64,000 nucleotides of DNA. Origin: Mycobacterium marseillense. GTDB taxonomy: Bacteria > Actinomycetota > Actinomycetes > Mycobacteriales > Mycobacteriaceae. The translations under genes were made by a program, and so were the position numbers. The stretch spans positions 3,596,001-3,660,000 of the forward strand of contig NZ_AP022584.1 of NCBI RefSeq assembly GCF_010731675.1, in the 5' to 3' direction. Shown piece after piece: positions 18,162-26,258 of the stretch. Position 1 is the stretch's first letter. Each line of letters opens with the position of its first letter. The notes below the pieces were generated by a model. That model was not told the origin of the DNA. It saw only the letters and a program-made list of their open reading frames with translations, and made no database searches.

Positions 18162-19193
18162 ATGAGCTCCCCCGCAAGCGGGTGGCACCACCATCCGGCG
18201 GAGTACCCGGCGCCCTCCCCGGTGGTGGGGGCCGATTTCTCGGCGCAAGCCGAACCGTATCGCCGCGAGCTGCTCGCCCACTGCTACCGGATGACCGGCT
18301 CCTTGCACGACGCCGAGGATCTGGTGCAAGAGACGTTGCTGCGGGCCTGGAAGGCCTACGACCGTTTCGAAGGTAAGTCCTCGCTGCGGACCTGGCTGCA
18401 CCGCATCGCCACCAACACCTGCCTGAGCGCGCTGGAGGGCAAGGGACGCAGGGCGCTGCCGGTGGGCCTGGGCGCCCCCAGCGCGGACCCGACCGCCGAG
18501 CTGGTGGAGCGCCGCGAGGTGCCCTGGCTGGAGCCGCTGCCGACGTCGACCGACGACCCGTCCGACCCGTCGGTGGTCGTCGGGTCGCGGGAGTCGGTGC
18601 GGCTGGCGTTCGTGGCTGCGCTGCAATACCTTCCGCCACGGCAGCGGGCGGTGCTGTTGCTGCGCGACGTGCTGCAATGGCGCTCCGCCGAGGTCGCCGA
18701 GGCGGTGGGCACCACCACGACCGCCGTCAACAGCCTGCTGCAGCGGGCCCGGTCGCAACTGGACGCCGTCGGCCCCAACGTCGATGACCGACTGGCGCCG
18801 CCGGATTCGCCGGAGGCCCAAGACCTGCTGGCCCGCTACATCGCCGCGTTCGAAACCTACGACATCGACCGCCTGGTCGAGTTGTTCACCGCCGAGGCGA
18901 TCTGGGAAATGCCGCCGTACGCCGGCTGGTATCGGGGTGCGGCGGACATCGTCACCCTGATCCACCAGCAATGCCCGGCCGAGGCGAGCGGAGACATGCG
19001 GCTGCTGCCGCTCGTCGCCAACGGTCAGCTGGCCGCGGCGATGTACATGCGCGCCGGTGACGTGCACGTCCCCTTTCAGCTGCATGTGCTCGATCTGCAC
19101 GGCGACAAGGTGTCTCACGTGGTCGCGTTCCTCGACGACACCTTGTTCACCAAGTTCGGGCTGCCCGGTTCGCTGTCCGCGGGTCACCAATAA
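18162..19193 (+). CDS. sigG: ECF sigma factor SigG with C-terminal SnoaL-like domain
   Basis: This extracytoplasmic-function sigma factor has about 343 residues. Region 2 is visible as ELLAHCYRMTGSLHDAEDLVQETLLRAWKAYDRF with RTWLHRIATNTCLSAL. Region 4 is visible as AALQYLPPRQRAVLLLRDVLQWRSAEVAEAVGTTTTAVNSLLQRARSQL. About 120 residues then form an NTF2/SnoaL-like domain (LARYIAAFETYDIDRLVELF and the GWYRGAADI region), the layout of M. tuberculosis SigG (Rv0182c), which has no classical anti-sigma partner. TTG 18135 and ATG 18156 are alternative starts; 18162 is preferred because GTAGG lies 9 bases before it. Thirteen bases after its stop begins a hydrolase gene that is likely co-transcribed. 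Confidence 0.9.
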   Translation: MSSPASGWHHHPAEYPAPSPVVGADFSAQAEPYRRELLAHCYRMTGSLHDAEDLVQETLLRAWKAYDRFEGKSSLRTWLHRIATNTCLSALEGKGRRALPVGLGAPSADPTAELVERREVPWLEPLPTSTDDPSDPSVVVGSRESVRLAFVAALQYLPPRQRAVLLLRDVLQWRSAEVAEAVGTTTTAVNSLLQRARSQLDAVGPNVDDRLAPPDSPEAQDLLARYIAAFETYDIDRLVELFTAEAIWEMPPYAGWYRGAADIVTLIHQQCPAEASGDMRLLPLVANGQLAAAMYMRAGDVHVPFQLHVLDLHGDKVSHVVAFLDDTLFTKFGLPGSLSAGHQ

Positions 19194-19206
19194 GAAGGGT
19201 GCGCTT

Positions 19207-20628
19207 ATGCCGAGTTCCACCGCCCAGGTCACCGCCGCGCCCGGGAGACCGCTGCTGCTGCTGAGCGCCTATGACCTCGCCGACGTGGGCTACCAGGTCG
19301 AGGAGTTCTTCGTTTCCGCGACGGCCACGTCCTATACCCCGGTGACCGAGCTGGGCCCGGACGGCCGTTGGGACGTAACACCCTCGGGCTCCGCCGATTT
19401 CACGACGCGAATCGTGGTGCTGACACCCACCGATCCGGCGCGCTTCAACGGGACCGTGCTCGTCGAATGGCTCAACGTGAGCGGCGGCATCGACGCTCCC
19501 GCGGTCTGGATGATGGCGCACCGCGAAATCATCCGGGCCGGTTACGCCTACGTCGGGGTCTCGGCGCAGCGGGTGGGGATCGAGGGCGGCGACAGCCTGC
19601 TCGGCGCGGACATGTCGCTGAAAAGCCAGGATCCGCAACGTTATGCGCCCCTCCACCACCCGGGCGACGCCTTCTCCTACGACATCTTCTCCCAGATCGG
19701 CGACCTGCTCAACAGCGCCAACCACTGTGACCTGGTCCGGGATCTGCCCGTGCAGCGCGTCATCGCGCTAGGGGAATCGCAATCGGCGATGTTCCTCACG
19801 ACCTACATCAACGCCGTCGACCCGTTGGCCCGCAGCTACGACGGGTTCCTCGTCCATTCCCGCTTCGGCTCGGCCGCCCCGCTCCACGGGACCTCGATCT
19901 TCGCGGAAACCGAGGAGCCGCAAGGGGTTGCGTTCCGGCCGGAGCTGCGCGTCCCGCTGCTGACGGTCGTCACCGAAACCGACGTCTTCGGCGGAGCCCG
20001 GCAGGGCTACTACTTCGCCCGGCAGCCCGACAACCAGCACCTGAGGGTGTGGGAGATCGCCGGCGCCGCCCACGCCGACAACTACACCATCCAGGTCGCG
20101 TTCATCGACAGCGGCTCGGCGCCGCTCGCGGACATCGCCGCCGCCTACGCGCCGACCAACATGCTGATGGGCCAACAATTGGCGCACTGCATCAACTTCG
20201 GACCGCAACACCACTATGTGGTGCAGGCCGGGCTCGCCGCCCTCAACGCCTGGGTCGCCAGCGGCGAGCCGGCGCCGAGCGCGGAGCCTCTCGCGGCCCG
20301 CGAAACGCCAGGGCCACAACCGGTTCCGGATGACAACGGCGTCGCCCGCGGCGGCCTCAGGACCCCGTGGGTGGACGTGCCGGTCGCCCGGACGTCGGGC
20401 CTGGGCGGCGAGGAAAGCATCATGTCCATGATCTTCGGCTCCGGCGAGCTTTTCGACGCCGCCACGCTGCGCGGGCTCTATCCCGGCGGTAGCACCGAAT
20501 ACCTGGAGCGCTTCACCGGCGCGCTCGACGCGGCGATCGGCGCCGGGTTCATCCTGCCGGCCGACCGCGAGGAGATCCTGCAGCTCGCCGCCGCGACGTA
20601 TCCCGGGCGCGGCAAAAACCAGGGCTAA
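19207..20628 (+). CDS. Alpha/beta hydrolase domain protein, Abhydrolase_10-like
   Basis: This 473-residue protein resembles the large alpha/beta hydrolase domain family. The N-terminal half has RIVVLTPTDPARFNGTVLVEWLNVSGG. The nucleophile elbow is probably ALGESQSAMFLTTYINA. The C-terminal half carries VWEIAGAAHADNY, whose histidine may complete the triad, and a later CINFGPQHHYVVQAGLAALNAWVASGE. Substrate and localisation are unknown; no signal peptide is visible. It starts 13 bp after sigG with an AGAAGGGTG ribosome-binding site, so expression with the sigma factor is likely. I do not recall it beside sigG in M. tuberculosis. A hairpin follows the stop. Confidence 0.78.
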   Translation: MPSSTAQVTAAPGRPLLLLSAYDLADVGYQVEEFFVSATATSYTPVTELGPDGRWDVTPSGSADFTTRIVVLTPTDPARFNGTVLVEWLNVSGGIDAPAVWMMAHREIIRAGYAYVGVSAQRVGIEGGDSLLGADMSLKSQDPQRYAPLHHPGDAFSYDIFSQIGDLLNSANHCDLVRDLPVQRVIALGESQSAMFLTTYINAVDPLARSYDGFLVHSRFGSAAPLHGTSIFAETEEPQGVAFRPELRVPLLTVVTETDVFGGARQGYYFARQPDNQHLRVWEIAGAAHADNYTIQVAFIDSGSAPLADIAAAYAPTNMLMGQQLAHCINFGPQHHYVVQAGLAALNAWVASGEPAPSAEPLAARETPGPQPVPDDNGVARGGLRTPWVDVPVARTSGLGGEESIMSMIFGSGELFDAATLRGLYPGGSTEYLERFTGALDAAIGAGFILPADREEILQLAAATYPGRGKNQG

Positions 20629-20635
20629 CGCTGAC

Positions 20636-20695
20636 GCCGAGCGCGCGATCGGTGGCGACCGCACCGCGTGCCGCGTCGTGAAATGCGCACTCGGC
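20636..20695. terminator. Convergent-gene hairpin after the sigG-linked hydrolase
   Basis: Arms 20636-20646 (GCCGAGCGCGC) and 20685-20695 (GCGCACTCGGC) pair over 11 bp with one wobble, between two convergent stop codons. The loop itself is GC-rich and may fold further. No T tract is present. Confidence 0.45.
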
Positions 20696-20713
20696 GAAGC
20701 GGACTGAGCGCCC

Positions 20714-21904
20714 CTAGGTCCGATTACCCGGCTCCTCACTCGCGCTGTTCCGGCGCTCGCCGTCGCCGGGCGAGAACAGCCGGCTGTCCGGCGGCGGCCC
20801 CGGCACCGGCCGCACCAGCCCGGTCCCCGTGATCAGCGGCAGGTCCAGCGCGGAGAGCAGCCCGGGCGGGGCGGCGCACACCGCGGGGATGGCGTTGACC
20901 ATCCGCGAGGAGCCCGCAATGCGCGCCCCCAGGTCGTGGTCGTGGTCTTCGGCCATCTCGAATTCGCACCGCATGCTCGGGGAGCCCTCGATCTCCACGC
21001 GGTACAACCCGCGGCCGGACGCCATGCCGTAACCGAGGTCCTTCGGCTCGATGCAGATGCGCGGCTGGGGCCAGTCCGGCGCGATGTCGTCGCGCATGCG
21101 CGTCACGTGGTCGAGGACGAATGTCGGTTTCCCACCGACGTAACCGGTCAGGGTCGAGCGCATGGCCGCGATCGTTCCGGCCGCGATACGCCCCGTCGGC
21201 GTGTCGAACGATTCACCCGCGGACACCCGCTCGTTGGCCTCCTCGATGTTGTCGATCTTGACCCCCAACCCGGCGGCGAGCTGGTGCAACACGGGCCCCC
21301 AGCCGAAGGTGAAGATCCCGGGCTGGGCAGCGAAGGCCGGGTAGTCCGGTGGTTGCCCGAAGCCGAGGATCTCGTAGACCGCGGAGCGATCCGGATAGGT
21401 CGCGTAGTTGAACATCTCGGTCACCCGCACCGAGTCGATCACCCGGGATACGCCGGTAAGTACCAGCGGCAGAACGTCATTGGCGAAGCCGGAGTCGATC
21501 CCGGTGGTGAAGAACGACACCCCGCCCTCGATCGCGGCCTGGCGCAGCGGCTCGGTGAAGGCGGCGTCGACGCCGTCGGGAAAGACCAGCGGCACCACCG
21601 AACACGACACCACGTTCTTTTTGGCCCGCAGGATCGAGACCATGTCCTCGACGGCGTCCAGCGGCCGCAGGTTGGCGCCGGCGGCGTAGACCACCGCGTC
21701 GGCGTCGCCGGCGAGCATGGCCGCCGGATCCTGGGTAGCCACCACGCCCACTGGCGCGATGCCGCACAGCTCCCCGGCGTCGCGGCCGGCCTTGGCGTCG
21801 CTGTGCACCACGACGTCGACCAATTGCAGCTCCGGATGGTCGATCACCCCGCGCAGGGCGACCACGCCCATGGAACCGGGCCCCCACACTCCCACCTTCA
21901 ACAC
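20714..21904 (-). CDS. DapB-like NAD(P)-binding oxidoreductase
   Basis: This 396-residue protein has an N-terminal Rossmann fold (KVGVWGPGSMGVVALRGVIDHPELQLVDVVVHSDAKAGRDAGEL), like the dihydrodipicolinate reductase N-terminal domain. It then has a large C-terminal domain with SCSVVPLVFPDGVDA and GIDSGFANDVLPLVLTG. This is the layout of mycobacterial DapB-like dehydrogenases and 2,4-diaminopentanoate dehydrogenase-type proteins, not of lysine-pathway DapB. The substrate is unknown. It is divergent from an IclR-like regulator across 62 bp containing a perfect palindrome, which suggests specific regulation by that neighbour. Its last 40 residues are Pro/Arg-rich and probably disordered. Confidence 0.8.
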   Translation of the reverse strand: MLKVGVWGPGSMGVVALRGVIDHPELQLVDVVVHSDAKAGRDAGELCGIAPVGVVATQDPAAMLAGDADAVVYAAGANLRPLDAVEDMVSILRAKKNVVSCSVVPLVFPDGVDAAFTEPLRQAAIEGGVSFFTTGIDSGFANDVLPLVLTGVSRVIDSVRVTEMFNYATYPDRSAVYEILGFGQPPDYPAFAAQPGIFTFGWGPVLHQLAAGLGVKIDNIEEANERVSAGESFDTPTGRIAAGTIAAMRSTLTGYVGGKPTFVLDHVTRMRDDIAPDWPQPRICIEPKDLGYGMASGRGLYRVEIEGSPSMRCEFEMAEDHDHDLGARIAGSSRMVNAIPAVCAAPPGLLSALDLPLITGTGLVRPVPGPPPDSRLFSPGDGERRNSASEEPGNRT

Positions 21905-21912
21905 GACGATCT

Positions 21913-21924
21913 CCTAATATTAGG
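21913..21924. promoter_or_regulatory. Palindrome between the DapB-like gene and the IclR-like regulator
   Basis: CCTAATATTAGG is a perfect 12-bp palindrome 8 bp upstream of the minus-strand ATG (14 bp as TCCTAATATTAGGA). A looser TCC-N9-GGA partner follows at about 21932-21946. It is probably the operator of the divergent regulator, blocking the leader of the DapB-like gene. Confidence 0.55.
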
Positions 21925-21966
21925 ACGTATATCCTTGTATTTTGGACGGATCGTAGGGAGGCGGCG

Positions 21967-22857
21967 GTGGCTACGTCAATGGCCCAGGAGCGCAGCGAAT
22001 CACGCGCCAAATCGCCCCCCACGGCGCGGGTGATGGATGTCCTTGCCGCCCTGGCGAATTCGCCGGGTGGCTTGACGTCGGCCGAGCTGGCGAAGCGGTG
22101 CGCGATCAGCACCTCGACGTGTGCCCTCGTGCTGGCCGAGCTGGAACGCGGCGCCTGGGTGGCGCGCCGCGGGGATCGTCGCTATGCGCTGGGCAGCGGG
22201 CTGTTCGGGCTCGTGCATGGGCTGCGCGAGCAGTTTCCGCTGCTGGACCGCGGGCGTGACGCGCTGCGCTTCCTGCACGACACGCTCGGCGCGGGCTGTT
22301 CCATGTCGAAGATCGGCGCCCGGCACCTGACCACTGTCGACACCGTGGGCCACGGCACCGACGGCGAACATGCCGTGGGGCAGCGCTTCCCCATCGACCC
22401 GCCATTCGGTCTGGTCGCCATGGCCTGGCGTGACGAGGATTTCATCGCGACCTGGCTGCACCGCGTGATGCCCCGGCTCACCCGCGCCGAAATCACCGAG
22501 CACCAACGGGTGCTGGCCGACATCCGCGCCCGCGGCTATGGCGCCTGGCGCTTCGACGACACCCACCAGTCGCTGCACAATCGGCTGGCCGAGGTGCTGT
22601 CGTCGCTGGAGCCGACGGCCCAGGTGACCCGTCAGCTCACCACGCTGATGACGATGGTGACGCTGCGGTCGGTCACCGACGTCCTCGAAACAGACTTGCC
22701 CACTGCCGAATTCGTCGTGCTGCCGATCTTCTCCCCGGCTGGTCAACCGGAGTACCAGATCGAGATCCACCTGGGCCACGCCACCGGACTGACCCTGTCC
22801 GAACTCGACGCCGCGCTCCGTCATGCCCAAGGGCTGCTCACCGCCGCCGTCGGCTGA
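21967..22857 (+). CDS. IclR-like winged-helix regulator
   Basis: This 296-residue protein has an N-terminal IclR-type winged helix (ARVMDVLAALANSPGGLTSAELAKRCAISTSTCALVLAELERGAWVARRGDRRYALGSGL, about residues 20-78). An effector domain of about 200 residues follows, less conserved than classical IclR. The start is the GTG at 21967, which has GGGAGG five bases before it; ATG at 21979 is an alternative. It is divergent from the DapB-like gene and probably represses it through the CCTAATATTAGG palindrome. The ligand is unknown. Confidence 0.78.
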   Translation: MATSMAQERSESRAKSPPTARVMDVLAALANSPGGLTSAELAKRCAISTSTCALVLAELERGAWVARRGDRRYALGSGLFGLVHGLREQFPLLDRGRDALRFLHDTLGAGCSMSKIGARHLTTVDTVGHGTDGEHAVGQRFPIDPPFGLVAMAWRDEDFIATWLHRVMPRLTRAEITEHQRVLADIRARGYGAWRFDDTHQSLHNRLAEVLSSLEPTAQVTRQLTTLMTMVTLRSVTDVLETDLPTAEFVVLPIFSPAGQPEYQIEIHLGHATGLTLSELDAALRHAQGLLTAAVG

Positions 22858-22882
22858 CCCGGCCGAGGATTACCCTGGAAAC

Positions 22883-23608
22883 ATGTCTGCCACCACGGAG
22901 ATCCGGCGTGCGGCCGATCGGGCCGTCACCACCACACCCTGGCTGACCTCCCGGCACTCGTTCTCCTTCGGCGACCACTACGACCCGGGCAACACCCATT
23001 ACGGGCTGCTGTTGGTCAACAACGACGACATCGTCGCCCCTGGAACGGGTTTCGACACGCACCCGCATCGAGACATGGAAATCGTGACCTGGGTGCTGCG
23101 CGGCGAACTGTCCCATCACGACTCCACCGGAAACCGAGGGGTCATCTATCCCGGGCTGGCGCAACGTATGTCGGCCGGCAGTGGCATTCTGCACTCCGAG
23201 CGCAACGACTCCCCCAGCGAGCCGGTGCATTTCGTGCAGATGTGGGTGGTGCCCGACGAGTCCGGCATCGACCCGAGCTACCAACAGTACGAGATCGACC
23301 AGAAGCTGTTGGACGACAACCTTGTGACGATCGCCTCAGGCAGCCCCGCCGACGACGCGGCCATCACCCTGCACAACCGCAGCGCCGCCCTGCACGTCGC
23401 ACGCCTGCGGGCGGGGACGACGGTGGCCCTCCCTGCGGCCCCCTACCTGCATCTTTTCCTGGCCCACGGCCGGATCCGGGTCGAAGGAATCGGGGAGTTG
23501 AACGAGGGCGACGCCCTGCGATTCGCCGACGCCGACGGCCGGCACGTGGCGGCGAGCGAGCCCTCGGAGCTGCTGATCTGGGAGATGCACGCGAAGCTGG
23601 GTGACTGA
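22883..23608 (+). CDS. Pirin-family protein (Rv0181c type)
   Basis: This 241-residue bicupin is of the pirin family. The N-terminal cupin carries the metal-binding set FDTHPHRDMEIVTWVLRGELSHHDS and SAGSGILHSERND, giving the usual three His plus Glu. The C-terminal cupin is degenerate (LHLFLAHGRIRVEGIGELNEGDALRF). Some pirins have quercetin dioxygenase activity and others act as cofactors of transcription or metabolic enzymes; the role here is unknown. The ATG at 22883 gives the recalled family length (244). It follows the IclR-like gene by 25 bp, so read-through is possible. Confidence 0.88.
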   Translation: MSATTEIRRAADRAVTTTPWLTSRHSFSFGDHYDPGNTHYGLLLVNNDDIVAPGTGFDTHPHRDMEIVTWVLRGELSHHDSTGNRGVIYPGLAQRMSAGSGILHSERNDSPSEPVHFVQMWVVPDESGIDPSYQQYEIDQKLLDDNLVTIASGSPADDAAITLHNRSAALHVARLRAGTTVALPAAPYLHLFLAHGRIRVEGIGELNEGDALRFADADGRHVAASEPSELLIWEMHAKLGD

Positions 23609-23665
23609 GACCATAGAGGGCCGGCGGCACAGCCCATAGAGTGGGCACGACAGACAGGAGTCGGC

Positions 23666-25069
23666 ATGCCTCACTCGCACCCGCAGCACGCGGCGCCCAA
23701 CCCCAAGCACAACATCAAGGCGATCCGCACCGTGCGATTCTGGGCGGCACCGCTGATCATCACGTTGGCACTGATGTCGGCGCTGTGCGCGCTGTATCTC
23801 GGCGGTATCTTGAACCCGAGCACCAACCTGCGCCATTTCCCCATCGCGGTGGTGAACGAGGACGCCGGCCCCGGGGGCGCGCAGATCACCGACCGGCTGG
23901 TCAATGGGTTGGACAAGAACAAGTTCGACGTCCGGGTGCTCTCCCGCGGCGAGGCCAAACAGCAACTGGACACCGGCCAGGTGTACGGCTCGGTGGTGAT
24001 ACCGGTCAGCTTCTCGTCCAAGCTGCGCGACTTCGCGACGAGCGCGGTGGTGCCGACCCGCGCCGAACGCCCGTCGATCACCGTCTCCACCAACCCGCGC
24101 GCCGGCACCCTGGGCGCGAGCATCGCCGGGCAGACCCTCAGCATGGCCATGGGCATGGCCAATGGCATAGCGGGGCAACGGGTTATGGCGGAGGTGGCCG
24201 CGCAGACCGGCGGCGCGCCGCTACCCGGCGCGGCCCAGGTGGGCCTCGCCGCTCCCATCGAGATTCAGTCGGTCGTCTACAACCCGCTGCCCAACGGCAC
24301 CGGTAACGGGTTGTCCGCCTTCTATTACGCGCTGCTGCTCCTGCTGGCCGGGTTCACCGGCAGCATCGTGGTCAGCACGCTCGTCGACGCGCTACTCGGC
24401 TATGTGCCTGCCGAATTCGGCCCGGTATACCGGTTCGCCGAGCAGGTCAGGATCTCCAGATTCCAGACGCTGCTGCTCAAGTGGGCCATGATGGTGCTGC
24501 TCGCGCTGCTCACCTCGGCGGTGTACCTGTGGATCGCCGACGCGCTCGGCATGCCCATCGATCTCAGTTGGCAACTCTGGGCGTTCGGCGTGTTCGCGAT
24601 CGCCGCGGTGGGCATCACCTCCAGTTCCCTGCTCTCGGTGCTGGGCACGGCGGGAATGCTCGTCAGCATGCTCATCTTCGTCATCCTTGGCTTGCCATCG
24701 GCCGGAGCCACGGTGCCGCTGGAGGCGACGCCGTCCTTCTTCCGCTGGCTGGCCGAATTCGAACCGATGCACCAGGTTTTCCTGGGCGCTCGATCCCTGC
24801 TGTACTTCGGCGGCCGCGCGGATGCGGGCCTGGCTCAGGCCCTGATCATGACGTCGGTGGGCCTTGTCATCGGTCTGCTGCTCGGCGGTGTCGTCACGCA
24901 TCTGTACGACCGCAAGGGCTTTCACCGTATCCAGGGCGCGGTCGCGTTGGCGATCGCGCAGGAGCATCAGGCGCAGCACAAAGCCCGCCGCGGCAAGCAG
25001 GCGGAGGCCGTCGTCACCGAATCGGAGCCGGTGGTCACCGAGCCCGAAAGCTCAAGCGAACAAACGTAA
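23666..25069 (+). CDS. YhgE/Pip-like (DUF3533) membrane protein, Rv0180c type
   Basis: This 467-residue membrane protein has one helix near the N-terminus (about 26-47). A large extracytoplasmic domain of about 170 residues begins FPIAVVNEDAGP, as in YhgE/Pip and ABC-2-type exporters. Five to six helices follow between about 215 and 410. The C-terminal tail of about 50 residues is charged (EHQAQHKARRGKQAEAVV). Family members are linked to export of surface or secreted factors, and no ATPase partner is adjacent. It corresponds to Rv0180c. It starts 57 bp after the pirin gene and is followed by the LprO-like gene. Confidence 0.82.
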   Translation: MPHSHPQHAAPNPKHNIKAIRTVRFWAAPLIITLALMSALCALYLGGILNPSTNLRHFPIAVVNEDAGPGGAQITDRLVNGLDKNKFDVRVLSRGEAKQQLDTGQVYGSVVIPVSFSSKLRDFATSAVVPTRAERPSITVSTNPRAGTLGASIAGQTLSMAMGMANGIAGQRVMAEVAAQTGGAPLPGAAQVGLAAPIEIQSVVYNPLPNGTGNGLSAFYYALLLLLAGFTGSIVVSTLVDALLGYVPAEFGPVYRFAEQVRISRFQTLLLKWAMMVLLALLTSAVYLWIADALGMPIDLSWQLWAFGVFAIAAVGITSSSLLSVLGTAGMLVSMLIFVILGLPSAGATVPLEATPSFFRWLAEFEPMHQVFLGARSLLYFGGRADAGLAQALIMTSVGLVIGLLLGGVVTHLYDRKGFHRIQGAVALAIAQEHQAQHKARRGKQAEAVVTESEPVVTEPESSSEQT

Positions 25070-25108
25070 TTCGCGCGTGTCCCAAGCGTCACCGGCCCGT
25101 TATTTTTG

Positions 25109-25137
25109 TTGACAGTGTGACTTATGAGGCTGATGAT
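25109..25137 (+). promoter_or_regulatory. Candidate sigma-70 promoter for the LprO-like gene
   Basis: A consensus TTGACA (25109-25114) and GATGAT (25132-25137, four of six matches to TATAAT) are separated by 17 bp. They stand about 21 bp before the first ATG. Confidence 0.4.
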
Positions 25138-25157
25138 GTCTGTGTTGCATTCAGATC

Positions 25158-26258
25158 ATGGCCGAAAGGGCGATCGTGGTGACCCGACGCGCCAGCTTCC
25201 GCCGGCTGGCGGCGTGCTGCACCGCCCTCCTGGCCTGGTTCACGCTTGGCGTCACCTCGGGCCAGCCCCTGGCGCGAGCCGCCGACGGGCGCGATCTGCT
25301 CGCCAACGCCATCGGCGGCACCCGCGGTTCCTACCTGGTCTATAACTTCGGCGCCGGCCACCCCGCGCCGATGCTCAACGCCGGCGGCAGTTGGTATGAG
25401 ATGAACAACGGCGGCCATCTGATGATCATCAAGAACGCGGCCGGACGTCTCTCACCGCATTTGCTCGTCGACACCCACCAGGGCGACCAGGCCCGCTGCG
25501 AAAACAATCCCGGCGCCCGCACCGGCGAAGGGCTGTGGCAGGCCTCGGAGCTCTACGCACCGCTGCAGGCGTGGCAGCGCATGGGCCAGCCGACGATCGC
25601 GATCAACGCCAACTTCTTCGACGTGCGCGGGCAGAAGGGCGGCTCGTGGCGCCAGACCGGCTGCAGTTCGCCGTTGGGCGCCTTCGTGGACAACACCAAT
25701 GGCCGGGGCCGCGCCAACCAGGCGGTCACCGGCACCCTCGCCTACCCCGGCAAGCAGGGTCTCTCCGGCGGTGGCGAGAGCTGGAGCGCGCTGACGACGA
25801 TGATCCTGCCGTCCGGCGGCGCGCCCTATGTGGTGTGGCCCAGGACGAAAAAGGACTACGACGCCGCCACCCCCGTCGTCCAGGACCTGCTCAACAAGAA
25901 CGAGAGGTTCGTGGCGGTGTCGGGAATCGGACTGCTGGCGCCCGGCAACACCGGACAGCTTCACGACGGCGGGCCCAGCGCGGCGCGAACGGCGTTGGCC
26001 TACTCGCGACAAAAGGACGAGATGTACATCTTCGAGGGCGGCAGCTACACGCCGGACAACATGCAGGACCTGTTCCGCGGGCTGGGCAGCGACAACGCCG
26101 TGCTGCTCGACGGCGGTGGCTCCTCGGCGATCGTGCTGCGCCGTGACACCGGCGGCATGTGGGCCGGCGCCGGCTCGCCTCGGGGGTCGTGCGATACCCG
26201 ACAGGTGCTCTGCGACTCCCACGAGCGGGCGCTGCCGAGCTGGCTGGCCTTCAACTAG
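25158..26258 (+). CDS. Exported phosphodiester-glycosidase-domain protein (LprO/Rv0179c-like)
   Basis: This protein has up to 366 residues, with a basic N-terminus and hydrophobic segment (about residues 15-43), then a NAGPA-type phosphodiester glycosidase domain. The domain is shown by QPTIAINANFFDVRGQKGG in the middle and NAVLLDGGGSSAIVLRRD near the end, the family's signature. Paired cysteines (ENNPGARC-type region, TGCSS, RGSCDTRQVLCDS) suit an extracytoplasmic fold. Position and length match LprO, but I see no lipobox: the only signal-region cysteines (C20, C21) precede the hydrophobic stretch. GTG at 25176 or 25179 after GAAAGGG are credible alternative starts. The last 8 bp overlap the convergent DUF1275 gene. 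Confidence 0.78.
   Translation: MAERAIVVTRRASFRRLAACCTALLAWFTLGVTSGQPLARAADGRDLLANAIGGTRGSYLVYNFGAGHPAPMLNAGGSWYEMNNGGHLMIIKNAAGRLSPHLLVDTHQGDQARCENNPGARTGEGLWQASELYAPLQAWQRMGQPTIAINANFFDVRGQKGGSWRQTGCSSPLGAFVDNTNGRGRANQAVTGTLAYPGKQGLSGGGESWSALTTMILPSGGAPYVVWPRTKKDYDAATPVVQDLLNKNERFVAVSGIGLLAPGNTGQLHDGGPSAARTALAYSRQKDEMYIFEGGSYTPDNMQDLFRGLGSDNAVLLDGGGSSAIVLRRDTGGMWAGAGSPRGSCDTRQVLCDSHERALPSWLAFN

Noticed and set aside
18120..18162. RecA-NDp-type promoter upstream of sigG
   Set aside because: A TAGGCT box is present, but the upstream 9-mer does not match TTGTCRGTG at the required spacing.
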